DNA of 64,000 bases from Saccharicrinis fermentans DSM 9555 = JCM 21142 (lineage in GTDB: Bacteria > Bacteroidota > Bacteroidia > Bacteroidales > Marinilabiliaceae): NCBI RefSeq assembly GCF_000517085.1, contig NZ_KI912107.1, positions 5,267,980 through 5,331,979 on the forward strand, written 5' to 3'. A model generated the notes under the pieces. It made no database searches, had not been told where the DNA came from, and worked only from the letters and a program-made list of their open reading frames with translations. Position numbers and translations under genes: made by a program. The first letter of the stretch is position 1. Each line of letters begins with the position of its first letter. Shown piece after piece: positions 26,671-36,586 of this stretch.

Positions 26671-28948
26671 CAAAGGACAAAAAATACTAGCAAAGCCATC
26701 AGGCATTTCGTTAGAAGAACATACTTCGAATGTAATGTCTGAGGCTCACGCTATACTTAAAACAAAGCCATTTGTAGTTCAAAAGTATCTTGATTTCGCA
26801 GGTGCTTCTCTTGAGAAACGGTTGGAAATAGCAGTACGTTTTCATGATGAAGGGAAGAAGCACCCTAAATGGCAGGATGCCTGCCAAAAAGATTATTTTG
26901 ATTTTAAACAATGGCAAAAGTATAATGATGGTACTTTTCAAGATTATGAAAAGGCCGTTAATAAAAATGCCGGAGCTAATATTCGAAAAGCAGGAGTACG
27001 GCATGAATGGAACTCGGTTAAACGACTCGAAGACCAATTCAAAATAAAAAAAGAACAAGAGGAGGTTCTCTCAATTATTGAAGCAGCTATTGTTTCTCAT
27101 CATTCCAAATTAAGCCATCAATTTCAAGAACGATGGCAAAGAGAAGGAATGGATGTTTTTTGGAAGAAATTTGATAGGCTGAGTAATAATGTTAGCGAAA
27201 AGGAGGACTTTGTTTATCTTCTTAAAAAGTATTACAATTATTCCGCTCTACGGGTACTTTTGCAAGTTGCAGACAGACGTGCAAGTGCAATTGAAGGAAG
27301 CAATATTCCTTGTCCATTTAGTGAGTTTTCGTATGAATTTCCGTGGGAGGAAAAACGGGGAGTACAATCATTAGTCGAAAAACATTGGCAAGATGATTTC
27401 CTTTTGGTTCGAGCTCCTACGGGTGCAGGAAAAACCGATGCTTCATTATTGTGGGCATCACTACAAATCAAAAACAATAGAGCAGATCGTCTGGTTATTG
27501 CAATGCCAACTCGTTTTACTTCAAATGCACTGGCCATTAATGTAACCGAAACTTTATCTGAAACTGGTCTTTACCATTCAAGTGCTTGGTTTAATCGTTA
27601 TGACAAAAAGGTAAGAGAGAACTCGATTGAAAAACTGGAAGCTATTAAACAACATCAGTTTGCTCGTCACTTGAATACCTCAACTACTGTTTGTACAATC
27701 GATCATTTACTTACAGCACTAACATTTAGTAGAGAGGATCATCATCATATTGCATTTAATTTGGCCAATTCCTGTTTGGTCATTGACGAAGCGGATTTTT
27801 ACGATGATTTTACACAAGCCAACATCCTTGTATTATTAGAAGTGTTGAAGGAATGGAAAGTGCCTGTATTGTTAATGAGTGCATCCTTGCCAGAATCGGT
27901 ATTGTACGACTATAAAAAAAATGGATTAAATGTTACAGACATCAAGGAGGATACTTCTGACTCTTCAAGAGTGCGGTTTGCAATTGAATCAATAGAAGAT
28001 TACGAAACTCCTGATGATATTGGTTATTTGCTTGATAAATGTATAGAAAAAGGCACAGCGATTATTTATGCGAATACTGTTGATAAAGCAATGGAATTTT
28101 ACAATTATTTCGAAAAAAGAAATGTTATTCCAATTGTATATCATAGCCGTTTTACGGAACCCGACAAACAAAAAAAAGAAGAGCTTTTAATTGAGTGTTT
28201 GGGAAAAGAAGCATGGCAAAACGGAAGAGCGAAGGGGATTGCAATTATGACACAAATTGGAGAAATGAGTATCAATATTAGTGCAGGCCTCATGATCTCA
28301 GATTTATGTCCGATAGATCGACTAGCTCAAAGAGCAGGAAGGCTTTGTCGTTTTGATAAAAATAAAATTGGGAGTCTGCACGTGATAGTTCCTCAGAAGA
28401 ATGGTTTTCTTTATCCTGCTCCCTATGGGGAATTTGACAGGCGAGAAAAAAGATGGATTCCTTTTGATGCATTATCTGCAACCCTAAAAATGATTGAGCT
28501 AAAAGATTATAGTCCAGATGAATTGGTGGAACTGCTTAATGAAGTGTACAAAAATGAGCAAGCGTTTTCATCTAAAGCTATAGCAAATGCCAAGCTTTTA
28601 AAAGAACACATTTTCGCCAATTGGTTAATCAATCCAATGCAAAAAATCGAAGAAGATGATAACACTACTAACTTTTGGAAAAGTAGAAACATTACTTCTC
28701 AAAGTAGTATTTGTGTTTGTAAACCAGAAAATTCATACTTTAAAAGCTATTCAGATTTTCAATCGTGGAAACTGATAAATGCAATTGAAGTTCCAATGTA
28801 CCTTATTGAAAAATATAGAAAAGCAAAAATTTTAGATCTTAAGCCTATTCAGATATACGATGAAAAGAGTAGTATTTGGGTAATCAGAGAGGGATTTTAT
28901 GATTTTGAAAAAGGTGTATTTTTCCCTGATGATGATCACTTTCTATAG
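26663..28948 (+). CDS. cas3: CRISPR nuclease-helicase Cas3
   Basis: The frame is open from 26612, but ATG at 26663 (MNNKGQKILAKPSG) is the likely start, overlapping the cas7 end by 8 bases; it gives 761 residues. N-terminal HD nuclease: LEEHTSNV, AVRFHDEGKKHPKWQ (the HD pair) and VSHHSKLSH. SF2 helicase: motif I APTGAGKTDASL, motif II IDEADFYDD, motif III MSASLP, and motif VI QRAGRLCRF. It is recruited to the R-loop to nick and unwind target DNA. Single-chain HD-helicase order is normal for types I-B and I-C. Confidence 0.93.
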   Translation: MNNKGQKILAKPSGISLEEHTSNVMSEAHAILKTKPFVVQKYLDFAGASLEKRLEIAVRFHDEGKKHPKWQDACQKDYFDFKQWQKYNDGTFQDYEKAVNKNAGANIRKAGVRHEWNSVKRLEDQFKIKKEQEEVLSIIEAAIVSHHSKLSHQFQERWQREGMDVFWKKFDRLSNNVSEKEDFVYLLKKYYNYSALRVLLQVADRRASAIEGSNIPCPFSEFSYEFPWEEKRGVQSLVEKHWQDDFLLVRAPTGAGKTDASLLWASLQIKNNRADRLVIAMPTRFTSNALAINVTETLSETGLYHSSAWFNRYDKKVRENSIEKLEAIKQHQFARHLNTSTTVCTIDHLLTALTFSREDHHHIAFNLANSCLVIDEADFYDDFTQANILVLLEVLKEWKVPVLLMSASLPESVLYDYKKNGLNVTDIKEDTSDSSRVRFAIESIEDYETPDDIGYLLDKCIEKGTAIIYANTVDKAMEFYNYFEKRNVIPIVYHSRFTEPDKQKKEELLIECLGKEAWQNGRAKGIAIMTQIGEMSINISAGLMISDLCPIDRLAQRAGRLCRFDKNKIGSLHVIVPQKNGFLYPAPYGEFDRREKRWIPFDALSATLKMIELKDYSPDELVELLNEVYKNEQAFSSKAIANAKLLKEHIFANWLINPMQKIEEDDNTTNFWKSRNITSQSSICVCKPENSYFKSYSDFQSWKLINAIEVPMYLIEKYRKAKILDLKPIQIYDEKSSIWVIREGFYDFEKGVFFPDDDHFL

Positions 28949-28978
28949 CTTACCATTTCGGCTGGGATAATGAAGTGT

Positions 28979-29004
28979 AAGGTTTTTAAAACCTTGAAGG
29001 TCTA
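28979..29004 (+). repeat. REP-like palindrome upstream of the RAYT gene
   Basis: AAGGTTTT-T-AAAACCTT (8-bp arms) followed by GAAGGTCT. A similar block, GGGTTTTAAAACCTTGAGGG, is at 47601-47620. REP-type palindromes beside a RAYT gene fit the known mobilisation relationship. Confidence 0.5.
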
Positions 29005-29017
29005 AAAAACGAAAAAA

Positions 29018-29614
29018 ATGGCGAATCCAAAATTACCTCTGGAGCCAGATCAGTTTTATCATATTTATAATCGTGGAATAAATGGTTGTGCCATATTTAA
29101 AGAAACAACTAATTATGAGCATTTTCTAAGATTGTATGATAAATATATTTCACCAGTGGCCAAAACGTTTGCCTGGGTATTGATGGGAAATCATTTCCAT
29201 TTGTTGGTATACATTACAAAACCTGTGGGCATAGAAGATCTTCGTCCTTTGGATGTTAAAAAACGTATTAATCAACAATTCTCCAATCTTTTTAATGCTT
29301 ATACAAAAGCATTCAATAAAAGATATAAACGTACAGGGAGTCTTTTTGAGCATAGTTTTCGACGAAAAAGAATTGATACTAAAGACTATTTAAGGCAAGT
29401 GGTATTGTATATACATAATAATCCCGTGCATCACAATTTTTGTGAGCATCCCATAGAGTATCCTTGGTCATCCTACTTGAGTTGCGTCTCGGCGCAGTCA
29501 ACAAAGCTAAATCGAGATGCAGTAATAGGTTGGTTTGATCATCAAGCAAATTTTAAATTAATGCACAATAAAAAGCTTAATTTCGAAAATTTCGAAAAGT
29601 GGCTGGATTTGTAA
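29018..29614 (+). CDS. REP-associated tyrosine transposase (IS200-like, RAYT)
   Basis: 198 residues, Y1_Tnp (HUH) fold. DQFYHIYNRGINGCAIFKE opens the domain. The metal-binding His-hydrophobic-His motif is in MGNHFHLLVYI. The likely catalytic Tyr is in YLRQVVLYIHNNPVHHNF. A single-copy HUH domain without IS605 partner genes, next to a REP-like palindrome, suggests a RAYT rather than an active IS. It sits in the cas operon, 69 bases after cas3 and 33 bases before cas4, on the same strand, and is intact. Whether it has any tie to CRISPR adaptation is unknown; chance insertion is the simple explanation. Confidence 0.85.
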   Translation: MANPKLPLEPDQFYHIYNRGINGCAIFKETTNYEHFLRLYDKYISPVAKTFAWVLMGNHFHLLVYITKPVGIEDLRPLDVKKRINQQFSNLFNAYTKAFNKRYKRTGSLFEHSFRRKRIDTKDYLRQVVLYIHNNPVHHNFCEHPIEYPWSSYLSCVSAQSTKLNRDAVIGWFDHQANFKLMHNKKLNFENFEKWLDL

Positions 29615-29647
29615 CGTCTCACCAAAACACGTCTAATTCTATAAATT

Positions 29648-30160
29648 ATGGACATCACTGGAACTCATTTTAATTATTACATGGTTTGTCATCGGAAATT
29701 GTGGCTGTTTGCAAATAATATTCAAATGGAACATTCGTCGGATCTTGTTTTTGAAGGCAAATTGATTCATGAAACCAGTTATCAACAACGAAGCGCTACA
29801 TACGAAGAAGTTGCGATAGATGGTATTAAGGTGGATTATTTTGATACGAAAAATAAGGTAATACATGAGATTAAAAAGTCTAGTAAACTATTGGATTCTC
29901 ATGCCTGGCAGGTGAAATACTATATCTATGTTATGGAATTAAACGGAATGGAAGGTGTAACAGGCGTACTTGAATATCCGAAAGAACGAAAGACAGAAGA
30001 GGTGTTTTTAAGCATGCCCGATAGGGAGCGAATAAAGGAATTGTTGGTGGAGATTGACAAAGTTATACATTCAGATAAATGTCCGGGGGTGATCCATAAA
30101 CCCAAATGTAAAAAATGTTCCTACTATGATTTTTGTTATAGTGCTGAAAGTGAAGGATAA
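29648..30160 (+). CDS. cas4: CRISPR adaptation exonuclease Cas4
   Basis: 170 residues, PD-(D/E)XK fold with an iron-sulfur cluster. The four Cys ligands are Cys14 (VCHRKLW) and three near the C-terminus in KPKCKKCSYYDFC. The nuclease core shows KVDYFDTKNKVIHEIKKSS (D...E-x-K). Cas4 trims prespacers and helps select the PAM and orientation with Cas1-Cas2. Followed after 11 bases by cas1. Confidence 0.92.
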   Translation: MDITGTHFNYYMVCHRKLWLFANNIQMEHSSDLVFEGKLIHETSYQQRSATYEEVAIDGIKVDYFDTKNKVIHEIKKSSKLLDSHAWQVKYYIYVMELNGMEGVTGVLEYPKERKTEEVFLSMPDRERIKELLVEIDKVIHSDKCPGVIHKPKCKKCSYYDFCYSAESEG

Positions 30161-30171
30161 AATTTAAACGC

Positions 30172-31176
30172 ATGAAAAAAACCTACTATCTATTCAACCC
30201 GGGTCGTTTATCCAGAAAGGACAATACCCTAAAATTTACACCGGTTGATGAAGAAGGCAACGAATTAAAACCGAGATATCTGCCTGTTGAACATGTTGAT
30301 CAATTGTATGTCTTGGGTTCTTTAGATGCCAATTCGGCACTTTATAATTTTCTGGGGAAGAATGATATTGCTGTACATTTTTACGATTACTATGAAAATT
30401 ATACTGGATCATTTGCTCCTAAATGTAAGCTTTTGTCAGGCAAAATGTTAATCGCTCAAACGCAGAGCTATTTAAAAAAATCAAAGCGTTTAGAGATTGC
30501 CCAATCTTTTATTGAAGGAGCTTCGTTTAATATGCTAAAAAATCTGAAGTATTACGATAATAGAGGCAAAGACTTAATGCCGGTCATTGATAGCATTGAA
30601 CTTCTTCGAAAAAAGCTTCATTCAACCATGGATGTTAATGAGTTGATGGGGATCGAGGGGAATATTCGTAAAAACTATTATGATGCGTTCAATTTAATTA
30701 TTAATGATCATGAAATGGGAATCCGAACAAAACAGCCCCCTTTAAATATTGTAAACAGTCTGCTTTCCTTTGGTAATATGATGTGCTATTCAGAATGTTT
30801 ACGTGCCATTCAGAAAACGCAATTGGAGCCTACTATTAGTTTTTTACATGAACCTGGGGAACGACGGTTTAGCTTGGCCCTTGATTTGGCTGAGGTGTTT
30901 AAGCCCTTTTTAGTGGATCGGGTTATTTTTAAAGTATTAAACAAAAAAGAGATACAAGTGCATGATTTTGAGGAGAAATTAAATCGTATTGTGCTGAAGG
31001 AGAAGGGAAAGAAAAAATTTATTCAGGCATTTGAAAAACGTTTGGAAGAAACCATCAAACACAGGAGTTTGAAAAGAAATGTAAGTTACAAGCACTTAAT
31101 AAAATTAGAGTGTTATAAGCTGCAAAAACACCTTTTAGGAATGGATCTGTATAAACCTTTTAAAATTTATTGGTGA
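30172..31176 (+). CDS. cas1: CRISPR integrase Cas1
   Basis: 334 residues. The N-terminal beta-domain is followed by the helical catalytic domain, with the metal ligands Glu in LMGIEGNIRKNYYDAF, His in FLHEPGERRFSLALDLAE and the later acidic residue in that block (D of LALDLAE). Length and sequence style match the type I-B Cas1. Its stop TGA overlaps the cas2 start (TGATG), so the two are co-translated. Confidence 0.96.
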   Translation: MKKTYYLFNPGRLSRKDNTLKFTPVDEEGNELKPRYLPVEHVDQLYVLGSLDANSALYNFLGKNDIAVHFYDYYENYTGSFAPKCKLLSGKMLIAQTQSYLKKSKRLEIAQSFIEGASFNMLKNLKYYDNRGKDLMPVIDSIELLRKKLHSTMDVNELMGIEGNIRKNYYDAFNLIINDHEMGIRTKQPPLNIVNSLLSFGNMMCYSECLRAIQKTQLEPTISFLHEPGERRFSLALDLAEVFKPFLVDRVIFKVLNKKEIQVHDFEEKLNRIVLKEKGKKKFIQAFEKRLEETIKHRSLKRNVSYKHLIKLECYKLQKHLLGMDLYKPFKIYW

Positions 31177-31442
31177 TGTATGTGATATTAATGTACGATA
31201 TGGGTGAAAAACGAGTGGGGAAAATGTTAAAATTGTGCCGGCAATATTTAAATTGGATTCAAAACTCGGTTTTTGAAGGTGAAATAACAGAGGTGAAATT
31301 AAAAGAGCTCATTTCAAAAGCTGAGATGATCATGAATGAAGAAGAGCAGGATAGTCTAATTTTATTTAAAAGCCGAGAGCAAAAATGGCTTGAAAAAGAG
31401 GTGGTTGGATATGAAAAAAATGACCTCGATCAATTTTTATAG
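31176..31442 (+). CDS. cas2: CRISPR adaptation protein Cas2
   Basis: 88 residues from ATG at 31176. A TTG frame opening at 31170 is less likely. MYVILMYDMGEKRVGKMLK is the Cas2 N-terminus, with the conserved Asp after the first strand (YD). WIQNSVFEGEIT is the second typical segment. It forms the central dimer of the Cas1-Cas2 integrase. The last codons (31441-31453) are half of a 13-bp inverted repeat whose other half is in the leader. Last gene of the operon. Confidence 0.93.
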   Translation: MYVILMYDMGEKRVGKMLKLCRQYLNWIQNSVFEGEITEVKLKELISKAEMIMNEEEQDSLILFKSREQKWLEKEVVGYEKNDLDQFL

Positions 31443-31665
31443 TTGTCGATGTGTATTTTGGGGCCTCCAGTGACTATTTTTTTGGGGGGTTCATTCTGAT
31501 CATTGCGTTCTTTGACATATTGAAATAACTAATGTTTTGACAATGTTGTCGAAACCCAGTATATTTTATACTTTTGCACATCGACAACTTAAATAGCTCG
31601 TTTTAGTGCTATTTGTGAATCTTATTGTATTGAATATCAGATATTTTTTTTGAGTCGTCGGTCGA
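31443..31665 (+). promoter_or_regulatory. CRISPR leader
   Basis: 223 AT-rich bases between cas2 and the first repeat. It contains an arm of a 13-bp inverted repeat (31577-31589, partner 31441-31453) and a Bacteroidota-type promoter. Orientation is supported by the degenerate repeat at the far end of the array and by the GAAAC 3' end of the repeat. Confidence 0.8.
31546..31576 (+). promoter_or_regulatory. Promoter inside the CRISPR leader
   Basis: TTG at 31546-31548, 20-base gap, then TACTTTTG at 31569-31576, an exact TAnnTTTG -7 box. Transcription would start near 31583 and read into the array. Confidence 0.6.
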
Positions 31666-34600
31666 CCCTTAATCGTACCATACTGGAATTGAAACTCTTC
31701 CAGAGCACCAGTGTAACGGTTGCCCATCATCCCCCCTTAATCGTACCATACTGGAATTGAAACAAGGGAAGTAGCGGAAGTTATAAGCGTAGAAGAATCC
31801 CTTAATCGTACCATACTGGAATTGAAACAATAAAAAGCTTAGTTTTTTCTTCTAATTCGTAAGTCCCCTTAATCGTACCATACTGGAATTGAAACTAGCT
31901 TGTTAAGGCTATAGCTATATCCGAAACCTCGCCCTTAATCGTACCATACTGGAATTGAAACGATATCATCGGCACTGTTGTAGCAAGGAATTTCGCCCCT
32001 TAATCGTACCATACTGGAATTGAAACTTTGCATCCGCGCCTCTGATAAAACCTTGATCAATTCCCTTAATCGTACCATACTGGAATTGAAACTGGATCCT
32101 ATAGACGTTGAGGCTCTTGTAAAACAACCCTTAATCGTACCATACTGGAATTGAAACTTCGGAAAATATAGAGATAAAACTGTAGATTTTTTAATCCCTT
32201 AATCGTACCATACTGGAATTGAAACACTCTAGTCCAACCGTTATTTTTATCTATACACATGCCCTTAATCGTACCATACTGGAATTGAAACATTGGAATG
32301 TTGTCTTTAATAGTAAACACAACACGATCCCTTAATCGTACCATACTGGAATTGAAACGGTGTTAAAGAATCCTGCCCCCTATTCCTTATCCAAGCCCTT
32401 AATCGTACCATACTGGAATTGAAACGATGGCGATGATCGAATAGCGTTTGGTCAACCATACCCTTAATCGTACCATACTGGAATTGAAACTCGAAAATTT
32501 GTTTAAATAAACCATCGAAGTAGTTGTAACCCTTAATCGTACCATACTGGAATTGAAACTATCTTTTTACTATTTTTTACGTTTGTAACTGAATGCCCTT
32601 AATCGTACCATACTGGAATTGAAACTACCTAGGAGGGTAGTTTGTCACATCATCATCATATGGCCCTTAATCGTACCATACTGGAATTGAAACTGCGTTG
32701 GCAGTACTTAATTCCTTCCTCTTGTGTTTTCCCTTAATCGTACCATACTGGAATTGAAACGAAAATAAAAATGCCTTATTTGTGACGTTAACATTTACCC
32801 TTAATCGTACCATACTGGAATTGAAACTGATGTTAGAGCATCGTAATCTTATTATAGAACAAACCCCTTAATCGTACCATACTGGAATTGAAACGTAAGC
32901 GCTAAGAAATCTCGATTAACACCAGACAGTCCCTTAATCGTACCATACTGGAATTGAAACTATCTATTATCTTTAGTTAGAGAAGTTAATTTGTCAACCC
33001 TTAATCGTACCATACTGGAATTGAAACCGCTCATGAGCGTGCCGTCGGTGCGCTCATGAGCGACCCTTAATCGTACCATACTGGAATTGAAACAGCTTTA
33101 GTTTTCCCTCGGCCTGCCCCTTCTCGATCACCCTTAATCGTACCATACTGGAATTGAAACAATATTGTGTGAACATTTGATCTCTTTCCTCATCGTTCCC
33201 TTAATCGTACCATACTGGAATTGAAACATTGTTTTTTCGTTCACATATTCGCCAACCCTTATAACCCTTAATCGTACCATACTGGAATTGAAACTTTAGT
33301 CTCAAGTTCTTTACGTTCTGCATCTGATTTACCCCTTAATCGTACCATACTGGAATTGAAACAACCAATATGATGACTATTGGACATTAACAATTTAATC
33401 CCTTAATCGTACCATACTGGAATTGAAACAAGGCCAGCTTGTAGGCTTCCCTGACGAGGTTATTACCCTTAATCGTACCATACTGGAATTGAAACGGAAC
33501 AACGGCTTCACACATAATTGGTACAAGTTGTCCCCTTAATCGTACCATACTGGAATTGAAACACAGGAATGTTGTCTTTAATAGTAAACACAACACGCCC
33601 TTAATCGTACCATACTGGAATTGAAACTTGAGTGTAGGTTTATGAGAACAGTAATGGGGGCAACCCTTAATCGTACCATACTGGAATTGAAACGATGGTG
33701 TTGGAATATAGCTAGTATCTTTACCATCTCCCTTAATCGTACCATACTGGAATTGAAACATGAACTACATTATCGATAGTCTTAAATTGCTCTGACCCTT
33801 AATCGTACCATACTGGAATTGAAACTTGGGCTATTGATTCGCTTTTATTCGTTCCAGTCATCCCTTAATCGTACCATACTGGAATTGAAACTTCGTGGTA
33901 TCCCCGCTATACTTATCGACTACGAACACCCTTAATCGTACCATACTGGAATTGAAACACGTTCATGTCCGATCTCCATGCTTTACTTAAGTTGAAACCC
34001 TTAATCGTACCATACTGGAATTGAAACTCGACTATTACGGCCTGTCCAGCTTCGACCTGTTCCCTTAATCGTACCATACTGGAATTGAAACTCAATAGCT
34101 AAATAATACAACATCCCAGAATCATAACACCCTTAATCGTACCATACTGGAATTGAAACTACGAGGTGGCATTGATGAAGTATGTAAATAGTTTCCCTTA
34201 ATCGTACCATACTGGAATTGAAACTCAGGAAGAACAAGGTAATAAGAGAGATGTAAGTGTGCCCTTAATCGTACCATACTGGAATTGAAACTAGTGAGTT
34301 ATCTAAGGAAGAAAAATTCATGCATGCCCTTAATCGTACCATACTGGAATTGAAACCTATAAACGTATAAACACAGCTACCTTGCCTGTAAGCCCTTAAT
34401 CGTACCATACTGGAATTGAAACTTCTTATATTGTTTTTTAATCCGCTTTCCCAATTAGCCCCTTAATCGTACCATACTGGAATTGAAACGCGCTATATCA
34501 ATGTCTATTTCGAATAATTTTACAGTCCCTTAATCGTACCATACTGGAATTGAAACAATTATGTTATAGCTGGAAGGCGACACCCCCCGTCCCCTTAATC

Positions 34601-35736
34601 GTACCATACTGGAATTGAAACTTGCGATTGATTACGAACATGGACTACTTCTTTAACTCCCTTAATCGTACCATACTGGAATTGAAACCAAACAGCCCGT
34701 TACTCAAGGTGGGATGGTTTTAACCCTTAATCGTACCATACTGGAATTGAAACATTTATTGATTTAGATCTTAGATTTCAGGAGATCGAATCCCTTAATC
34801 GTACCATACTGGAATTGAAACGATTTAACAGCAAATATTACAGCATCGGCTACTACATCCCTTAATCGTACCATACTGGAATTGAAACAGAGTACGATGC
34901 TCTAGTGCTAGAACAAAAAGCTTTCCCTTAATCGTACCATACTGGAATTGAAACTTGCCAGCAGGATGTATTTTTATTAAGGATAGATACTCCCTTAATC
35001 GTACCATACTGGAATTGAAACTTCTTATATTGTTTTTTAATCCGCTTTCCCAATTAGCCCCTTAATCGTACCATACTGGAATTGAAACGCGCTATATCAA
35101 TGTCTATTTCGAATAATTTTACAGTCCCTTAATCGTACCATACTGGAATTGAAACAATTATGTTATAGCTGGAAGGCGACACCCCCCGTCCCCTTAATCG
35201 TACCATACTGGAATTGAAACTTGCGATTGATTACGAACATGGACTACTTCTTTAACTCCCTTAATCGTACCATACTGGAATTGAAACCAAACAGCCCGTT
35301 ACTCAAGGTGGGATGGTTTTAACCCTTAATCGTACCATACTGGAATTGAAACATTTATTGATTTAGATCTTAGATTTCAGGAGATCGAATCCCTTAATCG
35401 TACCATACTGGAATTGAAACGATTTAACAGCAAATATTACAGCATCGGCTACTACATCCCTTAATCGTACCATACTGGAATTGAAACAGAGTACGATGCT
35501 CTAGTGCTAGAACAAAAAGCTTTCCCTTAATCGTACCATACTGGAATTGAAACTTGCCAGCAGGATGTATTTTTATTAAGGATAGATACTCCCTTAATCG
35601 TACCATACTGGAATTGAAACAGTTATGGTCCTTATTTTAGTGTTTTTCGTAAAAACCCTTAATCGTACCATACTGGAATTGAAACTTTAATCCATTTTTT
35701 ATGTCATTGTTTACAAACCTTACCCTTAATCGTACC
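31666..35736 (+). CRISPR. CRISPR array, leader-proximal part (61 full repeats)
   Basis: Repeat is 30 bp, starting CCCTTAATCG and ending GGAATTGAAAC. Spacers are 34-39 bp. By hand count there are 61 complete repeats and 61 spacers, then the first 14 bases of the 62nd repeat (35723-35736), where an IS66 copy is inserted. Spacers 42-50 (34423-35021) are repeated exactly as spacers 51-59 (35022-35620). Spacers 10 (32292) and 29 (33563) are near-identical. Spacer 21 (33028-33063) holds two copies of a 12-bp palindrome. All repeats here look identical, fitting a leader-proximal, recently extended array. The Cas6 handle would be ATTGAAAC. Confidence 0.98.
34423..35620 (+). repeat. Tandem duplication of nine CRISPR spacers
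   Basis: 34423-35021 and 35022-35620 are identical by eye, a 599-bp unit with nine spacers and nine repeats. Unequal recombination between repeats is the likely cause. Confidence 0.95.
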
Positions 35737-35800
35737 GTAAGTCTTCGGTCTTTCACATATTGCGACCTTCATACTAGCGCTGTTTCTTTGATGGCAAAAA

Positions 35801-36151
35801 ATGAGAATGACATTAATAACATTTAAGCGTTTGTATAAGGATTACCAGGAATCAGATTTGAACATAAAAGATTTCTGTACCAACCAAGATTTGGCTCCTT
35901 CCACTTTTTATTACTGGCGAAACAAATTGGAAGAGGCACTAGCACATGAGCCAGATAGCTTTGTTCCACTAGAATTTGACAGTAATCCGTTAGCGACGAA
36001 CAATCAATCGAGTCCATCTATCATCAAGAGTAAGCCTACTTTAAATAATGATGCTCCCATTGAATTCGTATTTCCCAATGGCACCAAGATGCTACTAAGA
36101 GATAATATAAACACGCAAGTATTAAAAACAATTGTTCACTTATTTGATTAA
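35801..36151 (+). CDS. tnpA: IS66 accessory protein TnpA (C-terminus altered)
   Basis: 116 residues. Helix-turn-helix-like N-terminus (ITFKRLYKDYQESDLNIKDFCTNQDLAPSTFYYWRNKLEEAL), the standard small first protein of IS66 elements. Compared with copy 2, one extra A in an A run near 36124-36128 changes the C-terminus to LKTIVHLFD instead of LKQLFTYLIKS. So the last residues are not native, and function may be lost or reduced. Confidence 0.8.
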   Translation: MRMTLITFKRLYKDYQESDLNIKDFCTNQDLAPSTFYYWRNKLEEALAHEPDSFVPLEFDSNPLATNNQSSPSIIKSKPTLNNDAPIEFVFPNGTKMLLRDNINTQVLKTIVHLFD

Positions 36152-36156
36152 GTCTG

Positions 36157-36492
36157 ATGTTTCATTTACACGATAAACTTAAATACTTTCTATATCCGGC
36201 ACCAGTGGATATGCGTAAAAGCTTTTACACACTCAGCGGCATTGTAAGCTCCTTGATGAAGCGTAATGTTCAGGACGGTGAAGTTTTTATATTTGTTAAC
36301 CGTAGGCTGACCACCATGAAAATACTTCATCTAGAACACGGCGGGTTGGTAATTTACCATAAGAAGCTCGATAGTGGTGTTTTCAAACTTCCTGCATTTG
36401 ATGAAAGCCTCACATCTCACATTATAAGTTGGCACGATTTAATGTTGATTGTACAGAATGTGAAGCCAAAAAAAGGACTTTTAAAGAGGTGA
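36157..36492 (+). CDS. tnpB: IS66 accessory protein TnpB
   Basis: 111 residues of the IS66 Orf2-like family: YFLYPAPVDMRKSFYTLSGIV and DGEVFIFVNRRLTTMKILHLEHGGLVIYHKKL are its signatures. The product is needed for IS66 transposition together with TnpA and TnpC; its biochemical role is not well defined. It differs from the second copy's TnpB by only a few residues near the C-terminus. Confidence 0.9.
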   Translation: MFHLHDKLKYFLYPAPVDMRKSFYTLSGIVSSLMKRNVQDGEVFIFVNRRLTTMKILHLEHGGLVIYHKKLDSGVFKLPAFDESLTSHIISWHDLMLIVQNVKPKKGLLKR

Positions 36493-36586
36493 CAAAAAGA
36501 AGCAATTTTTTAGGATTTTTAGATCGATAAAATTGGCTATAAGCCTTGATTTTACTATCTTTAAGCTCGTAATCAAGCAGTGATAA

